Under the pieces are notes generated by a model. The model was not told the origin of the DNA. It made no database searches and saw only the letters and a program-made list of their open reading frames with translations. A stretch of 64,000 nt of DNA from Dugong dugon (lineage: Eukaryota > Chordata > Mammalia > Sirenia > Dugongidae). The stretch lies in the NCBI GenBank assembly GCA_030035585.1, contig CM057468.1, forward strand, positions 52,944,145 to 53,008,144, given 5' to 3'. Positions 1-9,739 of the stretch are shown piece after piece; position 1 is the first letter of the stretch; the number at the start of each line of letters is the position of its first letter. The translations under genes and the position numbers were made by a program.

Positions 1-346
1 CTCTCTGTCAGCCCAGAACTAAAACAATCTCTGAGGCCAACTCCTCAGACAAAGATTGGACGGGACTGTGGGACGTAAAATGATACTTGTGAAGAGTGTG
101 CCTCTTAGCTCACATGGATACATGAGACTAAACGGGCAGCTTCTGTCCGGAGGTGAGATGGGAAGGCAGAGAGGGTTAGGAGCTGGTTGAATGGACATGG
201 GAAGTTAGGGGTGGAAGGGAGGAGTTTGCTGTCACGGTATAGGGAGAGCATTTAGGGTCACATAACAATGTATGTATAGATTTTTGTATAAGAGACTAAC
301 TTAAAATGTAAACTTTAACTTACAATATAACAATAAACAAACAAGA
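1..346 (+). repeat. L1 LINE 3' end (3' UTR and A-rich tail)
   Basis: The segment matches 60809-61203 base for base over most of its length, including a shared stretch about a stable heptamer 'gggagag' and the closing 'agagactaac'. Both copies end in an A-rich tail, which gives the + orientation. The 5' part lies outside the window. It is the 3' UTR of a lineage-type L1 and is non-coding. The boundary at 346 is where the A-rich tail stops. Confidence 0.8.
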
Positions 347-1149
347 AAAGTTGAGGAGCATTTCAGTAGATGTTAATAAGCTGTCTAAGAAGGAGTGGCA
401 TGCTTTTAAACTAGAAGTGGCTGCCACCTGCTCTGACTCTGTGGGGCTGGCATTCTCTAGCAGCCCTTTTCATCCACTTTCCTGTCCTGCACACAAATCA
501 GTGTGCACAGTCCTATTGGCACACCCAGATTATCAGGGCATGCTCAGATAATAAGGGCAGCTGAAACTAACTTGCAAGTAGTATTCGTAATTGCCTCCAC
601 CCCCTCCTCCCCCTGTAGGAAAGATTATTAGAATGCCAGTGGATGAAGTGACCTTGTTATAAGGATAACCCCCAGTCATCTCTAATTTCTAAAAATGAAA
701 CTATTTTTAAAATTTGGGTCCTAACATTAATTGCAGATCACTTGCAGTCTTTTGCCACACTGATCATTACAAACACAAGTGTTATGGCTCTGTAGCTGAG
801 CATCACTGTAGTATGCCATGTTTATCAGCAATTTTTTTTTTCTGCTTCTGTGTACATGTGCATATAGGAGTGATAACTGACTCCTACTGGGAGCTGTGGA
901 CCTGTCTGTACCATGTTATAATCACTACCCAAATATAAAAAGATAATATTACTGAACCACTGCAAGCCTCTACTGGAGAGAGAGGTTGTATTTTTTTTCC
1001 TATACTAGAGCTATAAGCAACCTTCTAAGCTGTGGTAGGATGATTTTTACCAAATTTTGGAAAACCAAACTTTAGGTTATCCAGTCTAGGAATAAACTGT
1101 GATTGGAGAAAAAGATGACCGGGGATGTTGGCCTCTTTCCATTGTGTTA
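347..1149. other. Unique AT-rich non-coding sequence
   Basis: No repeat family or exon could be recognised here. Two short ORFs (66 and 74 codons) have no splice sites, compositional bias or family resemblance and look random. Confidence 0.6.
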
Positions 1150-1540
1150 CCACAGCCCTTTACGTGGTCTGGCGCATAGGATCCCATCATACCTCCTGCT
1201 CTAGTCTGACGAAGTTCATTCTTTCTAGCCGTCACCCCATTTGTACCATCATATCAGTCTGATGCTCTTGCTTTTTCCTCTGCTTTCTCCTTTGTCTCTT
1301 CAAATTCTACCCACCCCTCAAGGGGGAGCCCAAGTCCTTCCTTGACCACAAAACTACGATGTCTCCAGTCCCCACGCTGAGCTCACTGTTGTAACTTACT
1401 GCTCTTGCTTTTGTATCAAAAATTTTCCGTGCTTTTATATCATTCTTAATCCTGTATTGTTTCATTTTTATCCATTCTACTGAAATGCCCTCTGAAGTCT
1501 TCTTGATTCATTAACTTACGTTTGTCCATTCATGTGCTGA
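1150..1540 (+). repeat. Probable L2 LINE 3' fragment
   Basis: This is a pyrimidine-rich stretch with wording typical of the L2 3' UTR in sense orientation, with cttcctTgaccac-type motifs followed by 'ccccacgctgagc'. It is strongly diverged and the edges are guessed. It could also be unique sequence. Confidence 0.35.
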
Positions 1541-2235
1541 AAGCCCTGTAGTCCTTTAAGCAGCCTTTTAGATACTTGAAGGCATTTTGTCTGCCTGTGT
1601 GCTTCTACATGAGGTCTCTCTCATTTGATATCTAATCTCTAAGTCTCTTTAAAATGATACAAGGAAGCCTCTTAATACCTCCATGTAAATATAGTTCTGT
1701 GCAAAATACAAAAAGAAAAGGGGATTTTCTCATTTTAAAAAGAATAGGTAAAGCAGGAGGGGAAAATGAAGCTGTTGCAGATTTCTAGGCTAGTTAGAAG
1801 CAAAAGAATTTTTATTCTATACAAAATAACTTTTATACCCAAACTGAGTAGACAATTTGAAAACAAGTGAGTCTTTTGTCAAGGGTGCTATCTTTGGGGA
1901 AAAAAAATAACAGTTGTGGTATCCTATTCAGATTAAAAGCCAAACCTAGTCACCCAGAATGTACCTTTTTCTAACTCCTCTTTCACAGTTGAGGAATGAT
2001 GAAGTAACGATGTAGGGGAAGGCAGCCTGATAATTCCTTTAAGACCAGCAAGACCCTTCTCTCTAATGCAAACTAGTTTGAGAATTTAGGCTGCGAGTAA
2101 GCTTGACTCTTTCAGTTCTACTACTATTTCAGCAGCTGCCAGCTTGCCAGCAGTGGGAGTGGTAATGCTCTAAACAGATTGAATACATAAAACTATATTC
2201 TAGCAATTACAGGGCAGTTAGCATTTATGCTGTTA
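1541..2235. other. Unique non-coding sequence
   Basis: AT-rich, with no recognisable repeat, exon or RNA gene. Confidence 0.6.
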
Positions 2236-2252
2236 TTAAACGAGTTGTATTG

Positions 2253-2422
2253 TTCTTGTTTGGTGCTGTCTAGTTGATTCTGACTCATTGCAACCGCATG
2301 TGACGGAGTACAACTGCCGCACAGGGTTTTATTGACTATAATCTTACAGTAGTGGAGCTGAGTTTGAACCACCAGCCTTTTGGTTAACAGCCAAGCCTTA
2401 ACCGTTGTGCCACCAGGGCTCC
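2253..2422 (-). repeat. AfroSINE (tRNA-derived SINE), antisense
   Basis: On the - strand it starts 'gagccctggtggcac' and keeps the 'ttaaccaaaaggctggtgg' tRNA-like box. On the + strand it begins with the complementary tail (ctgtctagttgattctgac). It is flanked by a 17 bp duplication with two mismatches, 2236-2252 and 2423-2439 (core gagttgta), which marks one retrotransposition event. Confidence 0.9.
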
Positions 2423-2689
2423 TTAAAAGAGTTGTAGTGGGTTGCTAAAATTTAATTCATGCCACAGTCAGATATGTAAAGAAAAATGTAGCTTCTTTGT
2501 TTTTCTTTAAGTGTTCTGTTGTCTACGTGAGCCTCCATCCTGCTGAGTGGCCAGAAAGGAGGAAAGGAAACCCCACAATTTTATTCTAAGCCAGTAAAAT
2601 TATTCTGATGCAGTACTTATAAAAGTCCCTTTAGTTGATTGTTTTATCATATTCTGGTAAGAATTCAGTCTCTCTGCACCCACTCCCTG

Positions 2690-3170
2690 TTCCTCAGCTA
2701 GTCAGCCTCTGGTGGACGGAGGAATGGTGAGGTCTCCTTGACCCTGGCAGTGGAGGACATGAGACCTCCTCTGTCAGGTGGTCCCTTCCTCCTCCTCAAT
2801 GATCTTGCCTAGTGGGTGGGCAGTCAGCTCCCCAATGACCCTTGAATGCAGCTGGTCCTGGTATTCTGTTGACACCTGCTGCAGAGCTTGGGGCTAGTAT
2901 AACTTGGGTCTGTCTCTCTCAGCTGGATCACAGCCTGGTGGGCTTCCCTGGCTGATCTGGCCCTCCTGGATGCTGCTGGCATTGCTGACCCTCCTGAGGT
3001 CTGGCTGCGGCTCCCATAGGCATCCCATTCAGCCACTTGACCTTGCTGAAACAGCCTACCTCACAAGCTTCCTACCCTGACTTTTCCTGGTTCCAACCTA
3101 TGGCCAAGCTTTAGGGGGTATGCCTGTGCTTGAGTGTTCACACTGCACAGAAACAAAGGGTGACTTGGGA
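2690..3170. other. GC-rich unexplained block, possibly a decayed retrocopy
   Basis: This block is clearly more GC-rich than its surroundings and matches no repeat I recognise. On the - strand two overlapping frames look protein-like. One runs through 2824-3036. A shifted frame around 2770-2875 reads VIGELTAHPLGKIIEEEEG before a stop. Interrupted frames that still read like a protein suggest an old processed pseudogene, but neither a parent gene nor a poly(A) tail could be identified. It could equally be unique sequence. Confidence 0.3.
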
Positions 3171-3179
3171 GAAAGTAGC

Positions 3180-3723
3180 TCTCTTAGTCATTTAGTGCTG
3201 CTATAACAGAAATACCACAACTAGATGAATTTAACAAACAAGTTTATTCTCTCACAGTCTAGGAGGCTAGAAGTCCAAATTCAGGGAGCCAGCTCCAGCG
3301 GAAGGCTTCCTCTGTTGGCTCTGGGGGAAGGTCCTTGTCATCAGTCTTACCGTGGTCTAGGAGCTTCTCAAATGTAGGGATCCTGGGTCCAAAAGATGCG
3401 CTCTGCTCCTGGCACTTATTTCTTTGTGGTAAAAGGTGTCCTCCCACCCCCCACCCTCCCTGGCTGTCTCTCTGCTCCTGCTGGCTTCTCTCTGTTATGT
3501 CTCAAAAAAGATTGACTTAAAACATAACCTAATGTTATAGATTGAGTCCTGCCTTATTAACATGACTGCCTCTAATCCTGCCTCATTAACATTATAGAGG
3601 TAGGATTTACAACGCATAGGATAATCACATCAGATAACAAAATAGTGGCCAATCACACAATACTGGGAATCATGGCCTAACCAAGTTAACATATTTTGGG
3701 GGGACACAATTCAATCCATAACA
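3180..3723 (-). repeat. MaLR-type solo LTR
   Basis: The left edge reads tctcttagtc and the right edge ccataaca, which is the reverse complement of a TGTTATGG...ACTAAGACA LTR. It shares its full layout with 21096-21609 and 31517-32035, including 'cacaatactgggaatcatg' near the right end. The flanks gtagc (3175-3179) and gtagt (3724-3728) look like a 5 bp duplication with one change. No internal retroviral sequence is present. Confidence 0.8.
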
Positions 3724-3728
3724 GTAGT

Positions 3729-4636
3729 TCAGGCCCTTCCTCTAACCACACTGCACCTTCTGGTTTCTTTTGCTGGATCCATCCTTAGGTTGTGGTAAGA
3801 GTTGTCAGTGAGTCATCTTGGGGCCTAAATGAAAAGTCAGTTTTTTTAACCACCTTCTAAACGAGAACCCTGGCCTGCCTTCCCTCTCCTTTCTTGTTTC
3901 CATAATCCCTCAGGACCAGAAGGGATGAGCTTTTGTCTTACTTCCTTCGTAATGCCCACGTAGAAGGGGCAAGCCTCAGGATATACTTCCTTTGTATCAT
4001 ATTCTTATTCTTGACACCAGCCATATGGCTGAGTGTTAAAGGACAGGATATAGGAGAAAGAGCATGTCTTACTGCTTAAAAGGGAACCAGAGTTGAAGGA
4101 TATTTTAAAATATACCATGCCTGTTCATTGTTATTGTTATTGAACAGTGTATAATATTCAGCTTCCTCAGTGATCAACTGTAGAGAAAGCTCCATCCAGT
4201 GGGCTACAGTGAATTTCGTAGCATCCATGATTCTGTGCTCCAGATAGAGAAGTATAAGGCACTTGAGGTAGATGGGACAGTGAAGGCGGAAGACCAGTGG
4301 CGTATTTGAGGCAGTACATGGCAACTTGATGTGGCTGGAACCATGGGTTGCAGCCAGGGGACCTCAGACTCTGAGGGGGTGGGAGGCAGGGCTCAGAGTG
4401 ATTGCAGGGGTTCTGCAAATCTGTAGGGGAATCAAGTATTATCTTTACATGGAGCAAAGAGGGTGTTTTACATATCTGTTGTTTTTAAACTATATATACA
4501 TGCACTGAAATAAATAAAATACGGTTTAATTATCACTTGAATTCATACTAACACGAAGTATGTACTTGCTCAGTCAACATACACAGAATCGGTGAGTCTG
4601 TGATATGGTTTTATGTTAAAGGGGTGACCCTACTTT
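3729..4636. other. Unique non-coding sequence
   Basis: No recognised repeat. ORFs of 60-96 codons on both strands at 4076-4508 overlap each other and have no splice context, so I do not call them. Confidence 0.5.
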
Positions 4637-4652
4637 AAAGAAGTACAGCCAG

Positions 4653-5359
4653 CAATTGGCATAACATAGTTTAAAAAGAAAATGTTCTACATCCTACTTT
4701 GGCGAGTAGCATCTCGGGTCTTAAAAGCTTGTGAGTGGCCATCTAAGATATTCCACTGGTCCTACCCCATCTGGAGCAAGGGAGAATGAAGAAAACCAAA
4801 GACACAAGGGAAAGATTAGTCCGAAGGACTAATGGACTACAACTACCACAGCCTCCACCAGACTGAGTCCAGCACAGCTAGATGGTGCTGGGCTACCACC
4901 ACTGACTGCTCTGACGGGGATCACAATAGAGGATCCCAGACAGAGCTGGAGAAAAACGTAGAATAAAACTCTAAATCACAAAAAAAAAAAAAACCGGATT
5001 TACTGGTCTGACAGAGATTGGAGAAACCTCGAGAATATGGCCCCCGGAAGCCCTTTTAACTCAGTACTGAAGTCACTTCTGAGGTACCCTTCAGCCAAAG
5101 ATTAGACAGGCCCATAAAACAAGACAAGACTAAATGGGCACACCAGCTCAGGAGCAAGGACGAGAAGGCAGGAGGGGACAGGAAAGCTGGATGAATGGAA
5201 ATGGGGACCCAAAGGTCGAGAAGGGGAGAGTGTTAACACGTCGCAGGGTTGACAACCAATGTCACAAAACAATGTGTGCATTAATTGTTTAATGAGAAAC
5301 TAATTTACTCTGTAAACCTTCATGTAAAGTATGATAAAAAATTAAAAAGAGAAAGAAAG
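4653..5359 (+). repeat. L1 LINE 3' UTR, 5'-truncated insertion
   Basis: Closely similar to 12130-12850 and complementary to 33240-33600. Shared landmarks include 'cttaaaagcttgtgag' and an internal A-run at 4980-4993. It ends in an A/GAAA-rich tail. It is bracketed by a 16 bp duplication with one mismatch, 4637-4652 and 5360-5375 (ending atacagccag), and the duplicated bases are themselves RTE sequence. Confidence 0.88.
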
Positions 5360-5655
5360 AAAGAAATACAGCCAGAATGCTCCTTAGAAGCAAGGATGGT
5401 AAGACTTCATCTCATGTACTTTGGACATGTTATCAGGAGGGACCAGTCCCTGGAGAAGGACATCATGCTTGGTAAAGTAGAGGGTCAGCAAAAAAGAGGA
5501 AGACCTTCAATGAGATGTATTGCCACAGTGGCTGCAGTAACGGGCTCAGGTATGATAATGATCATGAGGATGACATGGGATCTGGCAGTGTTTCATTCTG
5601 TTGTACATAGGGTCACTATGAGTTGGAAGCGACTGTGTGGCACCTAAAAACAACC
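5360..5655 (+). repeat. RTE (BovB-like) LINE 3' fragment
   Basis: Parallels 17328-17580 and 39662-39945: 'ccagaatgctccttagaag', then the 'ggacatgttatcaggaggg' box, ending in gtggcacctaaaaacaac. It carries the C-terminal RTE reading frame and the short 3' tail. The ORF at 5285-5647 spans the L1 tail and this fragment and is a chance join, not a gene. The first bases of this copy lie at 4637-4652, beyond the inserted L1. Confidence 0.88.
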
Positions 5656-5744
5656 TACTTGAAAAAAATGTGGAACCACTGGCTTAGCCACTTGGCCTAA
5701 GCTTACCTGGTGGTGACAACAACAATAAAATCTATAACAACAAA

Positions 5745-5935
5745 AATAATTAACACTTATAGAGCATTTACCATATACCAGGTACCATTCTGAGCATTTT
5801 ACATATAATGACTCATTTAATACTTACAACCCTTCAAAGTGACTGTTGTTATCCTAATTTTACAGATGAGGGAACAGTGACAGAGCAGGTTATATAACTT
5901 GCCAAAGGCACACGGCTAGTAAGTTAATCCATGAC
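5745..5935 (-). repeat. MIR SINE
   Basis: It carries the complement of the MIR core: 'attttacagatgaggg' followed by acttgcc and acacggctagtaag. It is diverged, as expected for this old mammal-wide family. Edges are approximate. Confidence 0.8.
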
Positions 5936-6002
5936 AGGACTCTGTACTTGGTGGCAGCAATGTGAATTGAAGATAGATGGTAAATTTGGAAGTAACCTCT
6001 AT

Positions 6003-6165
6003 GGCAGTGGTTCTCAGCCCTGTGATGCTTTTAAAAAATAAGGAGCTGTCATCTGAGATCTGCTGATCAAGGATAGGGAGGGAGAGATGAGGGATGGGTA
6101 TCAGTATTTTTTGTAAATTTCTAAAGGTGATACTCATGCACGCCAACATCGACAACTGTTGCTCT
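6003..6165. repeat. MER5-like hAT DNA transposon remnant
   Basis: Begins cagtggttctcagccctg and ends near 'caacaactgttgctct', similar to the short terminal inverted repeats of MER5A (cagtggttctcaa). Interior homology is weak. Confidence 0.5.
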
Positions 6166-6169
6166 ATAA

Positions 6170-6935
6170 AGCTAACCTTACAGAAAGAGCTTTATTAAGT
6201 GATAGTCAAATAAATCAGAGTCCCAAAATATCACATAAAGAACCAGACTCATATTAACGTGACACGGAGATGAGTTTATTAAGTACGGTACCTACCAGCA
6301 CTTGACTAACAGACTTCTGAAAATTCCACAAATTTAGCTTCATAAGCATTTATATTTGGAAGCAGTTTCCAGGATAAATGAATTTGCTCCTCTTAATTTT
6401 TAGGTGAGGAATAAGGGGCAGGAAGCAGGGGGTCTGGGAAAAGAGACCACTTTTCACCAATAGTGCTGAGTGAATTAGTAGGCATCTCTTCATCCTCACG
6501 TTTGCCTAAAGCAATGTGCTTGGCCCTGTGGGGGATACAAAGTATACAAATAATATAGGGCCTTTAGGGATTACAGGGGGGTGAGGTTGATTCCCACAAA
6601 TAAAAAGGTGGGAAGTAATGTACCACAAAAAGTTAAATCGGTAGCAGGTTTTTATGAGAATTCTGAAGCAGTGAAGAAACTGAACTATCTTCTAAGAAAC
6701 AGAAATATTTTGTAGACTGTATTACCAAATTCTTTGAAAGTAGATAATCATCATGTGGAATAGTTAACTCTTCCCTAGCTACAGAAGATTATTTTAATAT
6801 ATGTTATCAAAGTTATTCTCCCTTTTTTTGTTTTATACGTTTTCATCGATCACCTTGTCATCTTTAACTTCCCATAAACAAGAGATTAAAAAGGCAAGTT
6901 TCCAGGAAAAAAATGTCACAGTAGAGAAGGTGAAA
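6170..6935. other. Unique AT-rich non-coding sequence
   Basis: No repeat or exon recognised. Confidence 0.55.
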
Positions 6936-7046
6936 TTTTATGAGTCTCTCATCACTATTCTTTAATGTAATAGGATAATGAAATATTTTCTCCCTAAAGT
7001 GTTGCGTGTCTTTTCATTCCATTAACGGAGTCCTCGTGGTTTTTAG

Positions 7047-7208
7047 GAGCCCTGGTGGCGCAGTGGTTAAGAGCTTGGCTGCTAACCAAAAGGTCAGCAG
7101 TTCAAATCCACCAGCCACTCCTTGGAAGTCCTGTGGGACAGTTCTGCTCTCTCCTGTAGGCTTCTATGAGTCGGAATTGACTCAGTGGCAACACATTCCG
7201 GGTTTTAA
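7047..7208 (+). repeat. AfroSINE
   Basis: It starts gagccctggtggcgcagtgg, one of the best-preserved 5' ends here, with the B-box-like 'ggtcagcagttcaaatcc' and the tail gtcggaattgactcagtgg. The flanks 7038-7046 and 7209-7217 both read ggtttttag/a, a probable short duplication. Confidence 0.9.
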
Positions 7209-7789
7209 TGGTTTTTAACTTCATGTACAATTAAATTTTTTTTTCTTTTGTATTCTATTTCTGGTTTCTTATCTAAGAAATAGTTGCCTAACCAAAAATC
7301 ACAGATTTTCTCCTAAAAGTTTCATAGTTTTAGATTTTACATTTAGGACTGTGATCCATTTTGAGATAATTTTTGTGCAGGCCGCAAGGTAAAGGTCATG
7401 GCTCATTTCTGTGTATATGGATGGCCAATATTTTCAGCACCAGTTGTTGAAAAACTATCCTTTCTCTCTTGAATTATCATTGCACCTTTGTCAAAAATGA
7501 GTTGATCTTACATACAGAGATCTCTTTCTGGATTCTCTGCTCTGTTCCAGTGCTTTGTGTCTGTGCTTTCACCGATATTTCACTTACGTGATGGCTATAG
7601 CAAGTCTGGAGGTCAGGTAGTGTGAATCCTCCCACTTTGTTTTTCATTTTCAAAATTGTCTTGGCTATTACTAGTTTTTTGTTTTTGTTTTTTTCCTTTT
7701 CATGTAAATTTTAGGGTCAGCTGGTTGTTTTCTATTAGAAATCCTTGCTGGGATATTTACTGGGTTTGCGATGAATATATAGATCACTT

Positions 7790-7978
7790 TGGGTGGTGCA
7801 AGTGGTTAAGCGTTCAACTACTAACAGAATGATTGGTAGTTCAAATACACCCAGAGGGGCTGGCAAGCTGCTTCTGAAAGGTCACAGCCTTGAAAACCCC
7901 ACAGAGCAAAGTTCTACTGTGCACCACGTGGGGTCGCCATGAGTTGGAATTGACTTGATGGCAACTAGTTTTTTGGGG
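7790..7978 (+). repeat. AfroSINE, second subfamily ('gagtccctgggtgg' type)
   Basis: Belongs with 25635-25850 and 61880-62087, which have 'cacccagaggggc/cac' after the tRNA box, not 'ccaccagcc', and 'cttctgaaa' in the body. It sits inside the inverted L1 and its 5' edge merges with the L1 word ctttggg. Confidence 0.8.
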
Positions 7979-8005
7979 GGAATTAACGTCATAACAATAT
8001 CTGAC

Positions 8006-9128
8006 AAATGATTTGTGTATACAATATGTAACGGACTCTCAAAATTCAGTACTAAGAAACCAACCAGTAAAAATGAGCAAAGGATTTGAACAGATACTTC
8101 ACCAAAGAAGATGTCTTGATGGCAGTTAAGTAAATGGTAAGCTCAACATCATTAGCTGTTAGGTAAATGCAAATTAAAGCCACAATGAGTTGACACAGCA
8201 CACCTATTGGAATGGCTACAAGAACAACAACAAAAACACTGACCATACCAAGTGCTGGAGAGAATGTGGAGCAACTGAAACTCTCATACATTGCTGGTAG
8301 GCATACAAAATGGTACACCTACTTTGGAATACAGTTACGCAGTCTCTTATAAAAATTAATGCATCCTTATCATATGACTCAGCAGTCCACTTCTAGATAT
8401 TTAGCCAAAAGAGATAAAAACTTATGTTCACACAAAAGCTTGTATGCAGATGTTTATAGCAGCTTAATTTCTATTGACCCCAAACTGGAAAAACCCAAAT
8501 GTCCTTCAGCTGGTGAATGAATTTTTAAAAACTGTGGTACAAATATACAATGGAGTAATTGTTGTTGTTGTTAGGTGCCATCAAGTTGATTTTGACTTAT
8601 AGTGACCCCATGTGACAAGGTAAAACTGCCCCATAGGGTTTTCTTAGCTGTAATCTTTATGGAAACAGATCACCAGGTCTTTCTCTCATGGAGCCAGTAG
8701 GTGCCTTCTAACCACCAACCTGTCGGTTAGCCAAGCACTTAACCGTTTGTACCACCAGGACTCCTAATGGAATACTACTTAGCAATAAAAAGCAACAGAC
8801 TACTGTTACAACAAAATGGATGAATTTCAAGTGCATTATGTCATGAAAGTAGACAGACTCAAAAGGCTATTACTATATGGTTCCATTTATGTGATATTCT
8901 GGAAAAGGCAAATTTATGGGATTAGAGAAAACATCCATGGTTGCTGAGACTTGGAGTAGAGGAGGAGTTAACTATAAAAGGGCAGCACAAGGGAATTTTT
9001 TGGATGATGGAGCTGTTCTGTACCTTGATTATGGTGCTAGTTACCTGGCTATATGTTTTCACCAAAACATATCGACCTCTACAACAAAAAGAGCGATTTT
9101 TACAGCATGTAAGTAAATAAATAAGTAA
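8006..9128 (+). repeat. L1 ORF2 3' part and 3' UTR, direct half of a twin-primed L1
   Basis: Recognisable L1 ORF2 landmarks in order: 'atgagcaaaggatttgaac', 'ctcaacatcattagctg', the 'gagagaatgtggagcaac' region and 'acaatggagtaa'. It finishes in a taaataaataagtaaa tail. It is heavily mutated. The antisense ORF at 8052-8318 is a shadow. An AfroSINE interrupts it at 8558-8765. Confidence 0.85.
8558..8765 (-). repeat. AfroSINE, antisense, with a (GTT)n tail
   Basis: On the + strand it opens with gttgttgttgttaggtgcc (the complement of an AAC-rich tail) and closes with caccaggactcc. It lies inside L1 between 8549-8557 (aatggagta) and 8766-8774 (aatggaata), a duplication of the L1 word aatggaata. 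Confidence 0.92.
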
Positions 9129-9400
9129 AGGCAATCTATTGATCATATTTTTTCTTGTACAATAAGCATTCAGTACAATATCTGGATTTCCTCATGCTGT
9201 GGACTGAGAAATAGGCATAATAGGATAGACCAGATGCAGAGAGAGAGAGAAATAAAGAAAAAGTATGTAAAGGCAACAAAACTCTGAGAAGTTTCAGAAA
9301 ATCTTTTACTAAAGTGCGTATACAAAATGAGACCCATTGCCACATCCTGTCCTCATAAAATAGACTTTTTTTGGAGGGGGGAGGCTATGATACATCTGAA
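9129..9400. other. Unique sequence
   Basis: No feature recognised. It ends in the target motif tatgatacatct used by the SINE cluster that follows. Confidence 0.5.
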
Positions 9401-9606
9401 GGAGCCCTAGCGGCACACTGGTTAAGTGCTCTACTGCTAACTGAAGAGCCGGCAGTTCAGACCCGTTAGGTGCTCCCTGGGAGAAAGATGTAGCAATCTG
9501 CTTCCATAAAGATTACAGCCTTGGAAGCCCTGTAGGGCAGCTCTACTCTGACCTGTATGGTCACTGTGAGTCAGAATGGACTCGATGGCAACAGGTTTAG
9601 TTTTTG
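9401..9606 (+). repeat. AfroSINE, first of a stacked trio
   Basis: Starts ggagccctagcggcacactg and ends in the gactcgatggcaacagg tail plus T-rich bases. Its flanks tatgatacatct (9386-9397) and tataatatgcca (9608-9619) resemble each other and the flanks of the third SINE, so it occupies the same target motif. Confidence 0.88.
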
Positions 9607-9620
9607 CTATAATATGCCAA

Positions 9621-9739
9621 AGGGCCCTGGTAGAGCAATGGTTAAGTGCTCAGCTGCTAACCAAAAGGTTGGTGGTGAACCCACCAGCTGCTCTGTGGGA
9701 AAAAAGACTTGATGATCTGCTTCTATATATTACAGCCTT
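9621..9739 (+). repeat. AfroSINE, 5' half (second of the trio, split by L1)
   Basis: Contains the tRNA-like head (agggccctggtagagc) and body as far as 'attacagcctt'. The missing 3' half resumes at 12862 after the L1. The last 14 bases (9726-9739) are repeated at 12862-12875. Confidence 0.92.

Larger units (their letters stand above)
6936..8005 (-). repeat. L1 ORF2 segment, inverted 5' half of a twin-primed L1
   Basis: The complement reads as mid-ORF2 of an older L1, for example 'agatcactttgggtggtgc' at 7782 and the caccagttgttgaaaaac box near 7440. The element-3' end of this inverted piece (about 6940-7000) continues without a gap, in element coordinates, into the + strand piece that starts at 8006. 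Two AfroSINEs (7047-7208 and 7790-7978) were inserted later. It contains no intact ORF. Confidence 0.75.

Noticed and set aside
5285..5647. 120-codon + strand ORF as a gene
   Set aside because: It runs from an L1 A-rich tail into an RTE 3' fragment. The join was created by an L1 insertion with a 16 bp duplication.
7047..7130. tRNA gene
   Set aside because: The tRNA-like box belongs to the head of an AfroSINE that continues into a SINE body and tail. The same head recurs many times in the window.
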